Origin: Corythucha ciliata
Taxonomy: Eukaryota; Arthropoda; Insecta; Hemiptera; Tingidae
Reading direction: 5' to 3'
NCBI GenBank assembly: GCA_038030265.1
Contig: CM075940.1
Coordinates: 12,958,001 to 13,022,000, forward strand
DNA: 64,000 bases
Program-made: the position numbers and the translations under genes
The notes under the pieces: model-generated
Seen by the model: the letters and a program-made list of their open reading frames with translations, nothing else
Told to the model about the DNA's origin: nothing
Databases searched by the model: none
Part shown: positions 41,257-52,789 of the stretch, in pieces
Position numbering within the stretch: the stretch's first letter is position 1
How the letters are laid out: each line of letters begins with the position of its first letter

Positions 41257-42498
41257 TCAGTCTGGCAATCAAGTCTGAAATTTCGTCAGTATTCAAATTA
41301 AAAGAAATGCACGTCAATTGTACAAAGGCTGAGCGACAAAATGTTCGTTTGGCTTCACAGCTTCTTTCGCATACCACAGCCACTGCATTAATGAGATACG
41401 TGAAGGCAAACAATTGTACAGCCACCGCTGAATTTATTGATTTAGTTAATCAATGGTTTGATTTGATGAATTCGGGAGCTCCTAACCAACTGTGGAAAAA
41501 TTCGATTCCTCATAAGAGTGCCTATGGGCTCAACACGGAGATCCAGGATGATATCTTCAAACGTTTCTACGACGTAATATCGACAATGAAGCTGTGTAAT
41601 AAAACCAAATCGACACATCTACAAACTTTTCAGAAGGGAATCCTTATCTCAATTTCGAGCACGCAGGGTTTACTAGCCCATTTAAAGGACAAATTCAACG
41701 AAGTTGAATACATCCTGACAAAACGCTTGAACCAAGACTGCCTGGAAAGCCTCTTCGGACAAATACGCACAAACGGTGGTTTGAACGATCATCCGACACC
41801 TCTTGACTTCAAGCAACGATTGAGAATGATAATCTTAGGAAAGATGGGAGTTACTGGTAGGAACACAAACGTCAACAATGAAGCAAAGTATGAAACTTCA
41901 AACTACTTAATTCCACCATTAGTGGCCGTTTTTAACAGTCCCCCTGATATTCAACTCTTAGGACCATCAGGATCTGGCCTTCACGAAGAAATAGAGCTTG
42001 ACACGACAGAGGCTGACGACGACCTTCAATTTGAAACTACTCATAATTCCAAATCAGAAGTATGCGAGGACGGCGTAAGATATTTAGCTGGTTGGCTTGC
42101 CAAAAAATACGCAAAAATATATCCAGATCTCCACCTTGGCCTCCCAACTGCGGCGATGAAAAAAAAATGAGCACAATTACGAAGTTTCTTGGGTCCAGCA
42201 GCTCTCGTACGGGGGGCTTATGGAGCCATCACCACAATTTCTAGCGAAATGTGGAGAATTGAGTGACATTTTCGAGGCGTTTCAAGGCGTTTCAGGTATT
42301 AAAAAAAAGATTAAGCCGTTGAAACGCCTCACGGGCATCGCAAACTCACGATCGTATATTGCGCTACCTGAAAGCATCATAAAATCGTTCTTCAAAACAA
42401 GAATTAGAATTCGAACAAAATTTGTAAATAAAAAATTAGCGTTAGCCAAGCTCGAAAGATTGAGAAATGCCAAAAAAAATTGTAAGTTGTTGGTATAA
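41257..42498 (+). pseudogene. P-element-like (THAP9-type) transposase C-terminus
   Basis: The frame begins at SLAIKSEISS and continues with ERQNVRLASQLLSHTTATAL and NQDCLESLFGQIRTNGGLND, which are diagnostic for P-type transposase C-terminal domains. It then runs with VRYLAGWLAKKY to a poly-A (42,160-42,168), where it shifts frame. The next frame continues with YGGLMEPSPQFL and an end at 42,498. About 50 residues that should precede SLAIKS are absent, consistent with deletion together with the gypsy 3' LTR. This is the C-terminal third of the gene that starts with the THAP exon at 23.4 kb. Confidence 0.85.
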
Positions 42499-45400
42499 AA
42501 ATGGTATATAAAAATACATGTATATTCGTGATGAGAGCTATTATGTTGATTGCAAGTACGAAATCCCGCATTATTCCTTATTAACAAGAAATTGTGGAAA
42601 ATGCTAAATGGAGAATGGGGAATGGCTAGCGCAAAGGAACAGTCGACGGTTTTCTTTCTGTAGAGGTCTATGGATGACGTCAATTCCCAACCTCGTCATA
42701 GAAAGGTAGGAGGGGAGCTGCTACACCTCTCTACATAGCTCTACCACCTTGGGAACGACCCGAGAAAAGGTAACAGTCGAAGAGAATTACCTTTTTTTCG
42801 CCCGGATGTTGTCCACTCACTCCCTATCCCTGAAATCTCCGCCGATACTGTAGCTGCGTCGATTTTATTTGGGGTGGATAGCTCGTTTTTGCGTACCCAT
42901 TCGTATCACAACTGTTCAAGGCCACCAACTTGAAAGTCTATTATAATTTGCGAATCAGTTGCGCTCTAAACAACGTTCGCTAAAGATCCTTATAAACCCG
43001 AATTTTGCGATTATGGCTTTGTGGAAAACCCATATTTAGCATCCCAAGAGCGCTGACTATAGTAGAAGCGACATCCGGACTGAAATAATCAAATAAAGTT
43101 GAGTAGGAAGCGACGATCTGAAGAGGAAAAGTGTGCATGAAAGTACGAGCAGTTGTCGGATTTTAAGGTTTAAAAGAAACAGATCCTTATTTTCCGTGCC
43201 CCCCCCCCCCGTTTTTCTTTTCTGTCTCTCTCTCTCTCTCTCTTTTTGGAATGACTAATGAACACACATCCCCCTATATGTCGAGTGCCATTCGCAACGT
43301 TAGTTAATTAGTCCTGGAAGGAATTACTTTTGAAAACAATTCTTGCAGTTCTCTTAGCTCTTTAAAAGGTGTATTGATGAATGAGCGAAACAAAGTTTTG
43401 TTTGAACAAGTTCAAGAGTTCAAAAGAGGGACTTATACGCCGACTTTGTGGAAGTGTACTCGCAACCAAGCCATTCGTCTTCCTCTCACATTTGCTCTTT
43501 TCTCCCCAAATAGAACGTGCCTATCGAATCGCCGAGTTTCTTTTGTTCAATCCGTGATTTAGTACTGTTATTTACAGAAAAATATAAATTTTAATATTGG
43601 GAAAGGTTCTGCCATTCTTTTTTTTTTACTTATTTCTTGTTTTGTTACCGCTTTAAATCCCCGGCCCGAGAATGGCTCCGCGCAACAAACCTGCAAGCCC
43701 GTCTCACTTGAAGGAGTAACCGGCTCTATTAATTTAAATAATATACACGCCGTGTACACGCCTGTCTTGATGAATTGTAGAGCCGCAATAGTCGGCTTAT
43801 GGGCAAAGCGTTTAACAATTTTTTATTTATTTTTTTTTTGAAAAAGAAATTGTTTCACGTGACATCATAATATTACCGTGGAAGGAGAAGTTTGAGAGAT
43901 TTTTGGCGCTAAATCTGTTCGCGTTGCTGTCATCAAATTGTTTGAAGAACCCAGGGGGGGAGTCTATTAACTTGATGGAAACGAGGAAAATACGACGAGA
44001 GAAGGAGATATATGCGAGTATCTCTATTGGTAATTAGTGTTAATGTCGACTGGTGAGAGGGGGTGGGCTCCGTTGGCATAGCAACGTCTTTATTATTGTT
44101 TGAATACGATAGTTTGTTTGGGAAGACGAGCTCGAAGCAAGTGGAGCAGCTAACCGGCTTGAATGGAGATCAAAGGACTCCAGTGCAACTCCTAGATATA
44201 TAATTACATGCCTCTCTCTCGCTCTTTTCAACCCCTTCCTTCATTCCTAATCTACTTACAAGAGTGACACACCGCCTGTGATTGTCTTATTTGCTTTAGC
44301 CCTTCAACATTCAAACAAAATCCTTCTCTTTTCCATCACTGTTTCCAACCTAACTTTATGTGATTTTATTGTTCCAATTAATTCGCTTCGTTAAGAGAAA
44401 GAGGCGACAATAATGAATAAATATGGCTTGACATCAAAGCTTTCACCCATCACCCGAGAGTAGTTAGTTCCTTAGAGTTGTTCATCAACTCATCAAAAAG
44501 TCTCAATTTCAGACTTATTTCGTGATTATTCTCAATAGGGTTTTGAACAATTAAATTCTGCCTCCTCCCCCACCCCTCACCTGAGGAAGGCTACATTACT
44601 ATATTTGACTACATAACTGTCAAACAAATACAACTTGAGCAAACATCGTAATCCAAGGGACTATACTAGGCGCTGCGTCATTGCACGCATAAAAATTATC
44701 GCTGAAGTATTCTTGTTAAGAGGAACCCAAGAAGAAGAAATATGTGATTCCGTATGCACAGCATTAAATGCTTAGTAGTTTCTCATAAACTGATAGTAAC
44801 CGCAGTCATAAAAACCTGGTGGAAATCCAGCGAAGAACATAAAAAACTCTTATACGTGGAAAAAGTGGAGGCCTGACTACATTGTAGCAGCCCATCTTTC
44901 CGATTTAATCTCAAGCCCGTAAGATAAAAAAAAATAAAAATAAAAAAGTAAAAAAAAATAAAAACAGTTGCATTTTTCTAATGTTTGTTTTATAACCAAA
45001 AAATAACGGTTTCAAAAAAAAAAATGTTGATTCCCGAGCCGCAAGAATTAATTGGAAGTTTGATCTTTGAGGTTGATGGTGTGCAGCACGTGATCAATTA
45101 GTTTGTGCCGAGTCTGTCGAGAAACATTAATTAATTTCGGCAGAGCTCAACAAATGGGATATTTATCAGATGTGGCATTTGGGGGAGGTAGTAAAGGGAG
45201 AAAGTCGATGGCAGCAGGTGGATGAGGAAAGTCGAAAAATGTAAGTGATTATTAACAAACATAAAAAAAAAAATTAAAAATTAACGGAAAGAAATAGTGT
45301 CTTCTATTTGATTACCATCCCACTAATTCAATATAAATACTTTCATAGTTTTTCCCATTTACATAAAAAGTAGAGTTGGGTGGTGGATTTAGGAGACTCT

Positions 45401-45500
45401 CACAAAATTGCCAGATTCTGGTCTTTACTTCCGCGAAATTTCGAGTTCCAGGGATCCCGATTTGAGTTAAATTACAAGTCTCCTGGATGAATATACCTAA
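42499..45500. other. AT-rich intergenic sequence, no genes seen
   Basis: No domain or RNA gene recognised. It contains a C-run and a (TC)n microsatellite at 43,200-43,250, a GGTAATTAC-type hairpin near 42,770-42,795 and several A-rich runs. Short open frames (43,374-43,562, 43,568-43,759 minus, 45,312-45,554 minus) show no similarity. The sequence from about 42,500 to 42,900 may be the 3' end of the P-type element, but no terminal inverted repeat is visible. Confidence 0.4.
43200..43246. repeat. C-run and (TC)n microsatellite
   Basis: Ten C bases at 43,201-43,210, then TTTTTC..., then about 20 bases of TC repeats. Confidence 0.9.
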
Positions 45501-45730
45501 TATTGCGACAGTTTCGAGTGTTTTATTGCCTACAAAAATATCACTGAAAAACAATTTAGTCAGATTTCAACCTCTAAAACCACAATTACGCGAGTATTCC
45601 TCTCTAAATACAAATTTTCGCGTGACGGGCTCACTAAATGAATTAATGTCGCGGATTTTTGTTGCTAACAAACCAATTCAGAGATCGATCCTCAAAAAAT
45701 TGACTCTTCGGACGAAAAATGAACGTTCTG
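45500..45730. repeat. Satellite B-like degenerate repeats
   Basis: Units of about 40 bp with the wording CACAATTACGCGAG, CTCACTAAAT and TTTTCGCGTG. The same type occurs at 51.2-51.95, 56.35-56.44, 59.74-59.87 and 63.28-63.88 kb. The open frame across it (45,487-45,909) is repeat-derived. Confidence 0.65.
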
Positions 45731-45889
45731 GGGCCTTGTTGGAATCTCGTGTGAAAATCCGCAATGAGATGCGGTTGACATGGTGGGATAGTGTTATTTA
45801 TTATTCGGCGTCCTTGGATTCCGCTTGCGGCAGTTTTTTTTTTTTTCGACCATTCGTAATTATTGGAAATTTCCCCTCCACCAAAAGGT

Positions 45890-46088
45890 CCAATATCCAA
45901 AAGGCCTAGAAGCAAGAAAAGAACACGTTTTGAAGTTCAACAAAGGTCTCTACGGTTTAAAAGAAGCACCCAAGTGCTGGAACCAACGTTTGAACAGTTT
46001 TCTCATCTCACAAGGCATGCGCCGTTCGAGTCATGATTCGTGTCTCTACGTTGGTGAAAACGTGTGGGTCCTAATCTACGTTGATGAC
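45890..46088 (+). pseudogene. Copia #2 RT, left part
   Basis: The frame reads YPKGLEARKEHVLKFNKGLY, GLKEAPKCWNQRL and LIYVDD, the palm of a copia RT up to the YVDD box. It is interrupted exactly after YVDD by gypsy #3 and continues at 50,674. No gag, protease or integrase is present upstream, so the copy is truncated at about 45,890. The copia family differs from copia #1. Confidence 0.85.
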
Positions 46089-46285
46089 TGTAATGTTCTG
46101 TGGGTCGGACAAGGGTAAAACTCATTATTTCAACTCTTAATTGACTGGTTTATTAAACGAAAACACAACTAGAAAAAAAACGAACTTGAATAACCCCACA
46201 GTTATATCAAAGCACATGGCATCACACCGAACAATGGTATAAGGTGGAACGAAGACACGAGCTGGTGACGTCAGAGTATACAACA
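46089..46285 (-). repeat. Gypsy #3 3' LTR
   Basis: 197 bp with TGT...ACA ends. It is the 3' LTR in the element's own orientation and differs by one base from the copy at 50,477-50,673. Confidence 0.95.
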
Positions 46286-46340
46286 TTTTTCCCCCCTAAA
46301 AATTATTTTAATTTTGAAAAAATTAAAGAAATTACTGAAT

Positions 46341-48171
46341 TTACGACGTCACAAAATCGCGAAGATGATACGGGCGAACTGTTCGCCTCGACGATCTTCT
46401 TGGACCACTTGGGCTGGTCCGTTCATGGCCATTTGCTGGCCTGGTCATCGAAACTGGTTCTGGGCCATTCCCGAGAGCGTTGTCATCATTTGGTAGATTG
46501 ACTAGTGGTGGATCATCGAACGAGAGATCATCATTTACTCTCGGTGATGATGCTGATGCAGAAGTCGAAACCGTAATAGCGGCTTCCTCTTGTCGAGTTG
46601 TTGGCATCGGGACGTCGATGGAGGATTGACGAGTTGCGCCGTAGTTGGTGTCAACGGTTGATTCTTGAGGCCGGGGCAGCGTGACTACTCGCTTCCAAAT
46701 TCGGTCGGCGTGTCTGACCAAACGATTACCATCCATCGTTTCAACAATGTAGGTCACTGCTCCTGTCTTTTCTACAACTCTCGCCGGTAACCACAAGGTC
46801 GAGCCTGGCGAATAATTTCTTACATAAAATCGCTTCATGATGATAGAAAACTCTTTTAGGCTGTGACGCGTCGTTCGCCGTTTCATCTTTTTCCAGATTG
46901 AGGTCCAATGGCGTTCGAATGTTACGACCCATTAATAACTGACTTGGAGTCTTTCCTGTGGCACAACTTGGCGTGGTATGTTGAGCCAAGAAAAACCGTG
47001 ATAGGGAAATATCGATAGGCGTCCCCGGTTCCGATTTCTTGAGCGCCTCTTTAGTAGTCTGTACGTAACGTTCAACTGGACCGTTACTTTTGGGGTTGTA
47101 CAGTGGTGTGAAAATGTGACGAATGCCGTTTTTAGTGCAGAACATCTGGAATTGTTCGGACGTAAAATATGCGCCATTGTCCGACACGAGAATTTTTGGA
47201 ATGCCGTGGGTAGCAAAAATTTGCCTCAGCTTACTTAAAATTTCTGACGTCGATGATGACGAAATTTTGGCAACTTCTAGCTATCTAGAGTATGCGTCGA
47301 CAACGATTAAGAACATCATTCCTCGAAACGGTCCCATTAAATCTATATGGATTCTTTCCCATTTATTACCTTTAATACTCCAGTTTTGAAACCAAGGAAC
47401 CGGATCTACTTTAGGCGGCGCATGCCGCGTTTCCTGGCGCATTGAGCATTTTCCGACAACTTCTTCGATGTCTGAATCCGTTCTCGGCCACCAGCAATAA
47501 GAGCGTGCCAAGCCCTTCATTCTAACAACACCAGGATGATTTACGTGAAATTCTGTTAAAATGCGATTCCGCAAATTAGACGGAATAATTAGCCGGTTAG
47601 CCCAGAGAATCAAATCTTTTTCGACGTGAAGCTCGTGACGTCGATTGAAGTATGGACGGTAGACGTCGTCATCAATTTTCGTCGGGAAGCCGTTTAAAAG
47701 CCAAAGCTTCGCCTTACACAAGACTTTGTCGCTTTTCATTTCTTCAACTATGTCGTCGAATTTAACTGGAAAATCGATGGATTCCAGCATGTGAATGTTG
47801 GCGTACTCGTCGTTCGATTCTTCTTCGTTTGGGACAGGTAGTCGACTGAGAGCGTCTGGGGGCCCTTGATTTTTCCCCGAGCGATACACTAAGGTGAAAT
47901 TATATGCACTCAAAGCTAAACACCAGCGAATGATGCGAGGAGAGGCCATGACTGGAATTGGTTTTTCTTTCCCAAAAATTCCGAGAAGCGGCTTGTGATC
48001 GCTGTAAACAACGATGTCATGGTGTCCTGCCAAGTATCTATGCCATTTCTTGAAACAATGGACTATTGCGAGAGCCTCTTTGTCGAACGTTGAATAATTT
48101 CTCTCTGCCGTAGTAAGGGTTCTAGAGCAGAACGCTATCGGTTTTTCGTGGCCGTCGACCACATGTGACAA
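46341..48171 (-). pseudogene. Gypsy #3 RNase H and integrase, broken
   Basis: From 48,171 downwards the frame gives the RNase H part (KPIAFCSRTLTTAERNYSTF, DALSRLP), then integrase with FHVNHPG and KCSMRQE. The second cysteine of the C-X2-C zinc pair is arginine here. It reaches VVDAYSR and a TAG (47,281-47,283); the same frame continues beyond it with KILVSDNGAYFTSEQFQMF and KSNGPVERYVQ, the second and third catalytic residues. Around 46,830-46,860 a frameshift moves the C-terminal part (YVRNYSPGSTLWLPARV) to the last frame, 46,341-46,886. A small deletion near 48,160 also separates RNase H from RT. Confidence 0.9.
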
Positions 48172-50387
48172 TACGTTGAAGCGTCCGCCGTGACGACGAT
48201 TGTTTTTTCTGGGTCGTAATGTACGAGGAGATCTTCAGTACATATGAGCTTTTTCAACGAATTAAAAGCAGATATTTCTTCTTTGCCGAATTTCCAAAGA
48301 CGGTTTTTGTCTAATAATCTGTGAAGTGGTTCGGCGATTTCAGCTTTATTTTTTAAAAATGCTGAATAAAACGAAAGTAGACCCAAAAAAGCTTGAAGTT
48401 CGGTTTTGTCTCTTGGGTACGGGGCTTCTTTAATGGCAGTTACCTTATCTGCAGTCGGCTGAATTCCCTTTTCGCTGACGATATACCCGAGAAGTTCGAT
48501 TTTCTTCATGAAAAATTCACATTTGTCCCTTCTTAGCTTTAGACCGTTGTTTATGAGTCTCTCAAGAACTTCCCTCAGTCGATCGTTGTGATCCTTTTCT
48601 GAAGGACCTGAAATCACGATGTTGTCCAGGAAAATTAGAACACCTGGGATGTCACCCAAAATCGATTCCATGAACTTTTGAAATTCACGAGGAGCAGAGG
48701 TAAGCCCGAAAGGTAGGCGATTCACACGAAACAAACCTCTGTGAGTGTTTACAGTGAGAATTTCAGACGATTTAGCATCCACGGGCAACTGTAAGTACGC
48801 CTGAGCGAGATCGATCTGCGAGAAAACTTTTGCTCCATTTAAAGTAGTCATTAGTTCTTCAGTTGGCGGAAGTGGATAGGAACTCCCTTTTAATGCTGGA
48901 TTTACCGTTCTTTTATAATCGATACATATCCGCACCAAGCCGTCTTTTTTAAACACTGGTACTATTGGCGATGCCCAGTTCGAATACGCAGTTGGTTCGA
49001 GCACTCCTTTGCTGACCATGTCGTCGATGGCTTCGGAAACTTTGTCCCTCAGCGCGAAAGGTACGGGTCGAGCGCGGCAAAAAACGGGTTTAGCGTCGCT
49101 GTCCAGTACAATATTAATCGGAGATCCTCGAGCACGACCTAACTCACCAGCAGAAAATAATTTTTCAAAAGTCGTTTCGATAGTAGCCGGAGACAGTGTT
49201 TTACTTGTAGCGGTGTGGTTAATACCAACTACTTCTATACCGAGAGCCGTGAACCAATTGCGGCCCATTAAAGTTCGACCACCTCTCTCGACTACTGCCA
49301 ACGGTAGGACTGCTCTTCGTTTTTTAAAACTGACCTCGACGTTTGCCACTCCCAAGACTTCGATGCATCCCTGGTTCCACGCCCTCAATTTTACGTCGAC
49401 CGGTGCCAAATCTGACAGCCTCGAAATTCCGAAAATTTTTACGAAATCGGAACGAGTAACGACTGAGATCGACGCTCCAGAATCTATTTCCATTTCGTGT
49501 GGGACTCCATTAATTGACACCTCTAAGAAGATAGGGTCAAACTCTCGACTAGAGTCAGAACCTTCGAGCGAAAATAACTCACCCTCGAGCTGGTTGACCT
49601 TGGAAAAAGTATTTTTCTTATCCGTCGACTTAGATTCGGAGCTTTGTTTTTTTTGTTCGGCGTTTTCCCGAAGACGACAAACCGAAATGGTATGCCCAAC
49701 TTTTATACAAAACAAACAACTCTTCGTCTGAAACTTACACTCCGGTTTCAAGTGGCCAACTTTTCCGCAGCAAAAACACTTCTTCGTTGTTTTAGAGCTG
49801 TCCTCCGACGATTTTTTCCCTTGCCAATTAACAGTGGCTTCGATGGCAGGAAGTGGGTTGGAACGCAATCTCTTGCCCTCTTCGGACGTTGATTCTAAAC
49901 TTTGGGCGAGATGACAAGCTCTTTGAAAAGTCAACTCGTCTTCCGATAAAAGACGATTTTGTATTTTTTCGTCCCGTAACCCAACCACTAATTGATCCCG
50001 TAGCGCTTCATCTAAAAATGTACCGAAATTGCAGTGCCTCGCCTGATTTTTGAGACGAATTATAAAACAAGCCACCGATTCGTCCGTTTGAACGGTTTTA
50101 TGAAACTGGAACCGCTCGGAAATTGTATTTCGAACAGGCGCGAGGTGCTGCGTTAACAACTGTTTTATTTGAACATACGACTTAGTGCTAGGGAGGTCGG
50201 GGGCTGCTAAATCTTTCAAGATTGAATATGCCGTTGGACCAATCAACGTGAGAGTAAAACTCACCCTCATGTCATCTTCGACTGCATTAACGCGAAACAA
50301 CTGTTCCAGTCGCTCGAAATAAGCGTTTATGTCCGTGGAGTTAGGCGAATTTAAAACGATTGGTTCAATATTACCAATTAAAGCCAT
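48135..50387 (-). pseudogene. Gypsy #3 gag, protease and RT (750 codons, mutated RT box)
   Basis: An open frame from ATG 50,387. The gag capsid region (FERLEQLFRVNAV) is followed by zinc knuckles CFCCGKVGHLKPEC and CLFCIKVGHTISVC, and a protease with IDSGASISVVT. RT spans about 400-650, with VRICIDYKRTVNP, FSQIDLAQAYLQL and LPFGLTSAPREFQ. The YxDD box reads FLDN, so its second catalytic aspartate is asparagine (codon AAC opposite plus-strand 48,621-48,623). That change alone should abolish polymerase activity, although the frame is otherwise open. RNase H starts with VVTADAST before a frameshift near 48,160. Confidence 0.93.
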
Positions 50388-50476
50388 AGCGGCAACCGAA
50401 AACCAAACTCACACAAGACGATCACCGAAAACTATTAAACGAAATTCACGCGTTAACTGATTTTACTCGTCGCCAA

Positions 50477-50673
50477 TGTAATGTTCTGTGGGTCGGACAA
50501 GGGTAAAACTCATTATTTCAACTCTTAATTGACTGGTTTATTAAACGAAAACACAACTAGAAAAAAAACGAACTTGAATAACCCCACAGTTATATCAAAG
50601 CACAAGGCATCACACCGAACAATGGTATAAGGTGGAACGAAGACACGAGCTGGTGACGTCAGAGTATACAACA
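50477..50673 (-). repeat. Gypsy #3 5' LTR
   Basis: 197 bp, the 5' LTR in the element's own orientation, adjacent to the primer-binding sequence TTGGCGACGAG on the minus strand. Element transcription should start here and run toward lower coordinates. Confidence 0.95.
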
Positions 50674-51165
50674 ATGACATCCTAATCACAGGATCAGAAT
50701 CAAACATCAACAAAATACTTCACTCTCTAAAAGTGGAATTCAATTCTAAAGATTTGGGAGAAGTAAACAAATTCCTTGGAATGGAGATCTCAAGAAAAGA
50801 CGATACAATTCAAATAACTCAACGGACTCAAATAGAGAAAACATTGGAGAAATTCAATATGCAAGACTACAAAACGCAAAGAACGCCTATTGAAAAGGGA
50901 TGTCAAATTGATCAAAAAAGTCAGATCTGCTCGAATGTACCATACAGAGAGCTTATAGGAAGTCTCATGTACATTTCGACTGCATCTAGACCGGGCGTGA
51001 CATTTGCTACTTCATATTTGAGCCAATTTTTAGACAACCGACTGCGGAATGTTGGAAATAAGCTAAAAGAGTACTAAGATATCTGAAAGGGACGAACAAT
51101 TTCGCTTTAACATTTAAAAAGAATCCTGCACAAGGAGGAATTGAAGCATATTCGGACTCCAGAAC
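50674..51165 (+). pseudogene. Copia #2 RT, right part
   Basis: This continues after the ATGAC duplication with NDILITGSES and KDLGEVNKFLGMEIS, then VPYRELIGSLMYISTASRPG and YLSQFLDN. Frames shift near 51,060, and the final recognisable residues (EAYSDS) belong to the start of RNase H. The sequence then turns into satellite B, so the copia copy is truncated on both sides. Confidence 0.87.
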
Positions 51166-51194
51166 ATTCTATCTAAAACCAGACATTTTAGTTC

Positions 51195-51960
51195 AATATC
51201 TAATAATGATCTAATCCAAACACTGACAAATCCTGCGAGTTTGGCTCTTTCTAAAGCCAAAAATATCACAATTGAGTCTATTTTTAACCAAAGTTTCGAC
51301 CTCTCAAAATCAAATTTTACGCATTTAGCTCGTTCAACTCCAAATTTTAGGGATTTTTGATCTCTTAAAAACAAAATTTCTTTGGTTTGACTCTATCAAA
51401 ACCCAATTTTAGCGATTCACGATTTATGATAGAACGAATTTCACGCCATAAGCCCTTCCTATAATTTTTGAAACTGATAAAGAACCAAATGTCGTGGATT
51501 TGACTTCTTTAAAACAGAATTTATGTCATTTCAGCCACAATTTCGCGTATTTTCCCTCTTTCAAAAACAAAATATGGCTTTAGCTCTTTCTAAAATCGGT
51601 TTCGCAGCTTTGATTTGTTCGAAAGCTAATTTACCTTTTTCAAAAACATAATTTATGGATTTGGGTAACTCACAAAGTAAAATTTTGTTACTTTGGCTTT
51701 TACAAACGCCAGTTACACGGATTTCTAAACGGAAAAACTTCGCATTCGTCTCCTTCAAATCCCAATTTCAGGCAACTTTGCTCTTTTAATTCCCAAATCC
51801 GTGGGATATACTCTTTCAAAAGCAAAATTTCGTGGGTTTGGTTCTTTCAAACCCAAATTGCTTGGACTTGACTTATCCAAATCCAAACTTTGGTACTACC
51901 AATTAATACTTAAAAATAAGTTATTTAATTATTTTCCAACTTTCTATAATCTAGGATCTA
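51195..51960. repeat. Satellite B array
   Basis: Degenerate units of about 40 bp, for example GATTTGACTCTTTCAAAACCCAATTTTAG in several variants. It reads like alternating CTCTTTCAAAA-CCAAATTTC-GTGG. It contains no conserved ORF. Its right part (51,815-52,009) is almost the same as 56,350-56,543. Confidence 0.75.
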
Positions 51961-52267
51961 GATATCTGATTTTCTCTCCCTCATATTAATATCTCTTCAA
52001 TTTCCCTTCTTTTGGCTTATTATTTCTCAATAAAAGTCTTTGTAATCGTATCGCAAAAAAAGTTTTTTGACCCCCCTCAGAATTTGTAGTTTTACGTTTC
52101 AAAGTGCGTAGAATCCAAATCTGCAATAAAAAAAAATGTCCGTCCGCCGTCCGGGCCATATCTTGTCCTAGGATTGCTCGAAAAAACTCGTTCTTTCGCA
52201 CATAGACTCCATTTGGGGTCTAGTTGGTCCTAACATCTGATCAGTTTGATCAAATAACTACCTGGGG
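51961..52267. other. Unassigned stretch between satellite B and the duplication
   Basis: No recognisable gene or element. Its counterpart in the second copy (56,544-56,595) is much shorter, about 50 bases against about 260. Confidence 0.4.
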
Positions 52268-52789
52268 TTTTATGGGCCAAAAGCGGGTCCAAAATGGGGA
52301 TTTTCAAAGGATTTGGGATCATAGGGGTGTAAGGTGTCGATTTTCATGTAATTTCAAGCCTTATTTGATTACATCGATGAATAATAAACCCACACTGGGA
52401 AAAAGAGTCGGTTCCGGAACTCGGTTGAAACAGTAGTTTCAACCGTTAAACTTAACCGTGAAAAATAAACGTCATTCTGTTAAAGACGGCTCCAACAGTT
52501 ATTTGTTCGGTTAAGAGTGCAAACAACCGTCAAAAAGACTCTTTTACCGTGTATTTAACAGACTTTTCTACACTTTCACGTGCTTAACCGTACAAACAAA
52601 GTCGGTTGAGCTGAAAACTTGTCGCCGAGCCGGTGTGAATAACGGTAAAACCGAGGTGAATGACCGTGTAACCGAGTTTAATAACGGTAAAACCGAGTTG
52701 AATGACGGTAAAACAGAATTCAATGACGGTGAAATCGGGCTGAATGACGGTAAAACCGAGTTGAACGACCGTATTACCGACCTGAATGA
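52268..52789. repeat. 522-bp direct duplication, copy 1
   Basis: This block looks identical to 56,596-57,117 (offset 4,328 bases). It contains about 125 bases of flanking DNA and the first 397 bases of a CACTA-like element, starting with CACTGGGAAAAAGAG at 52,393. It stops abruptly at the 5'-truncated LINE. Confidence 0.9.
52393..52789 (+). mobile_element. CACTA-like element, truncated copy (5' end only)
   Basis: It starts with the terminal motif CACTGGGAAAAAGAG and carries AACCGT/ACGGTT motif-rich sequence and about eight minisatellite units. It is cut by the LINE at 52,790. It is the same sequence as the left end of the complete copy at 56,721. Confidence 0.75.

Larger units (their letters stand above)
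46089..50673 (-). mobile_element. Ty3/gypsy element #3, complete and young (minus strand)
   Basis: 4,585 bp. LTRs of 197 bp lie at 46,089-46,285 and 50,477-50,673 and differ at one position by eye (46,206 T against 50,594 A). The target duplication ATGAC flanks it (46,084-46,088 and 50,674-50,678). On the minus strand the primer-binding region starts TTGGCGACGAG next to the 5' LTR, and the polypurine tract AGGGGGGAAAAA precedes the 3' LTR. It sits in copia #2, whose frame continues on both sides. Pol is inactivated by several point changes and frameshifts. Confidence 0.95.

Noticed and set aside
45487..45909. 140-codon open frame as a gene
   Set aside because: The sequence is satellite B-like and no domain is recognisable.
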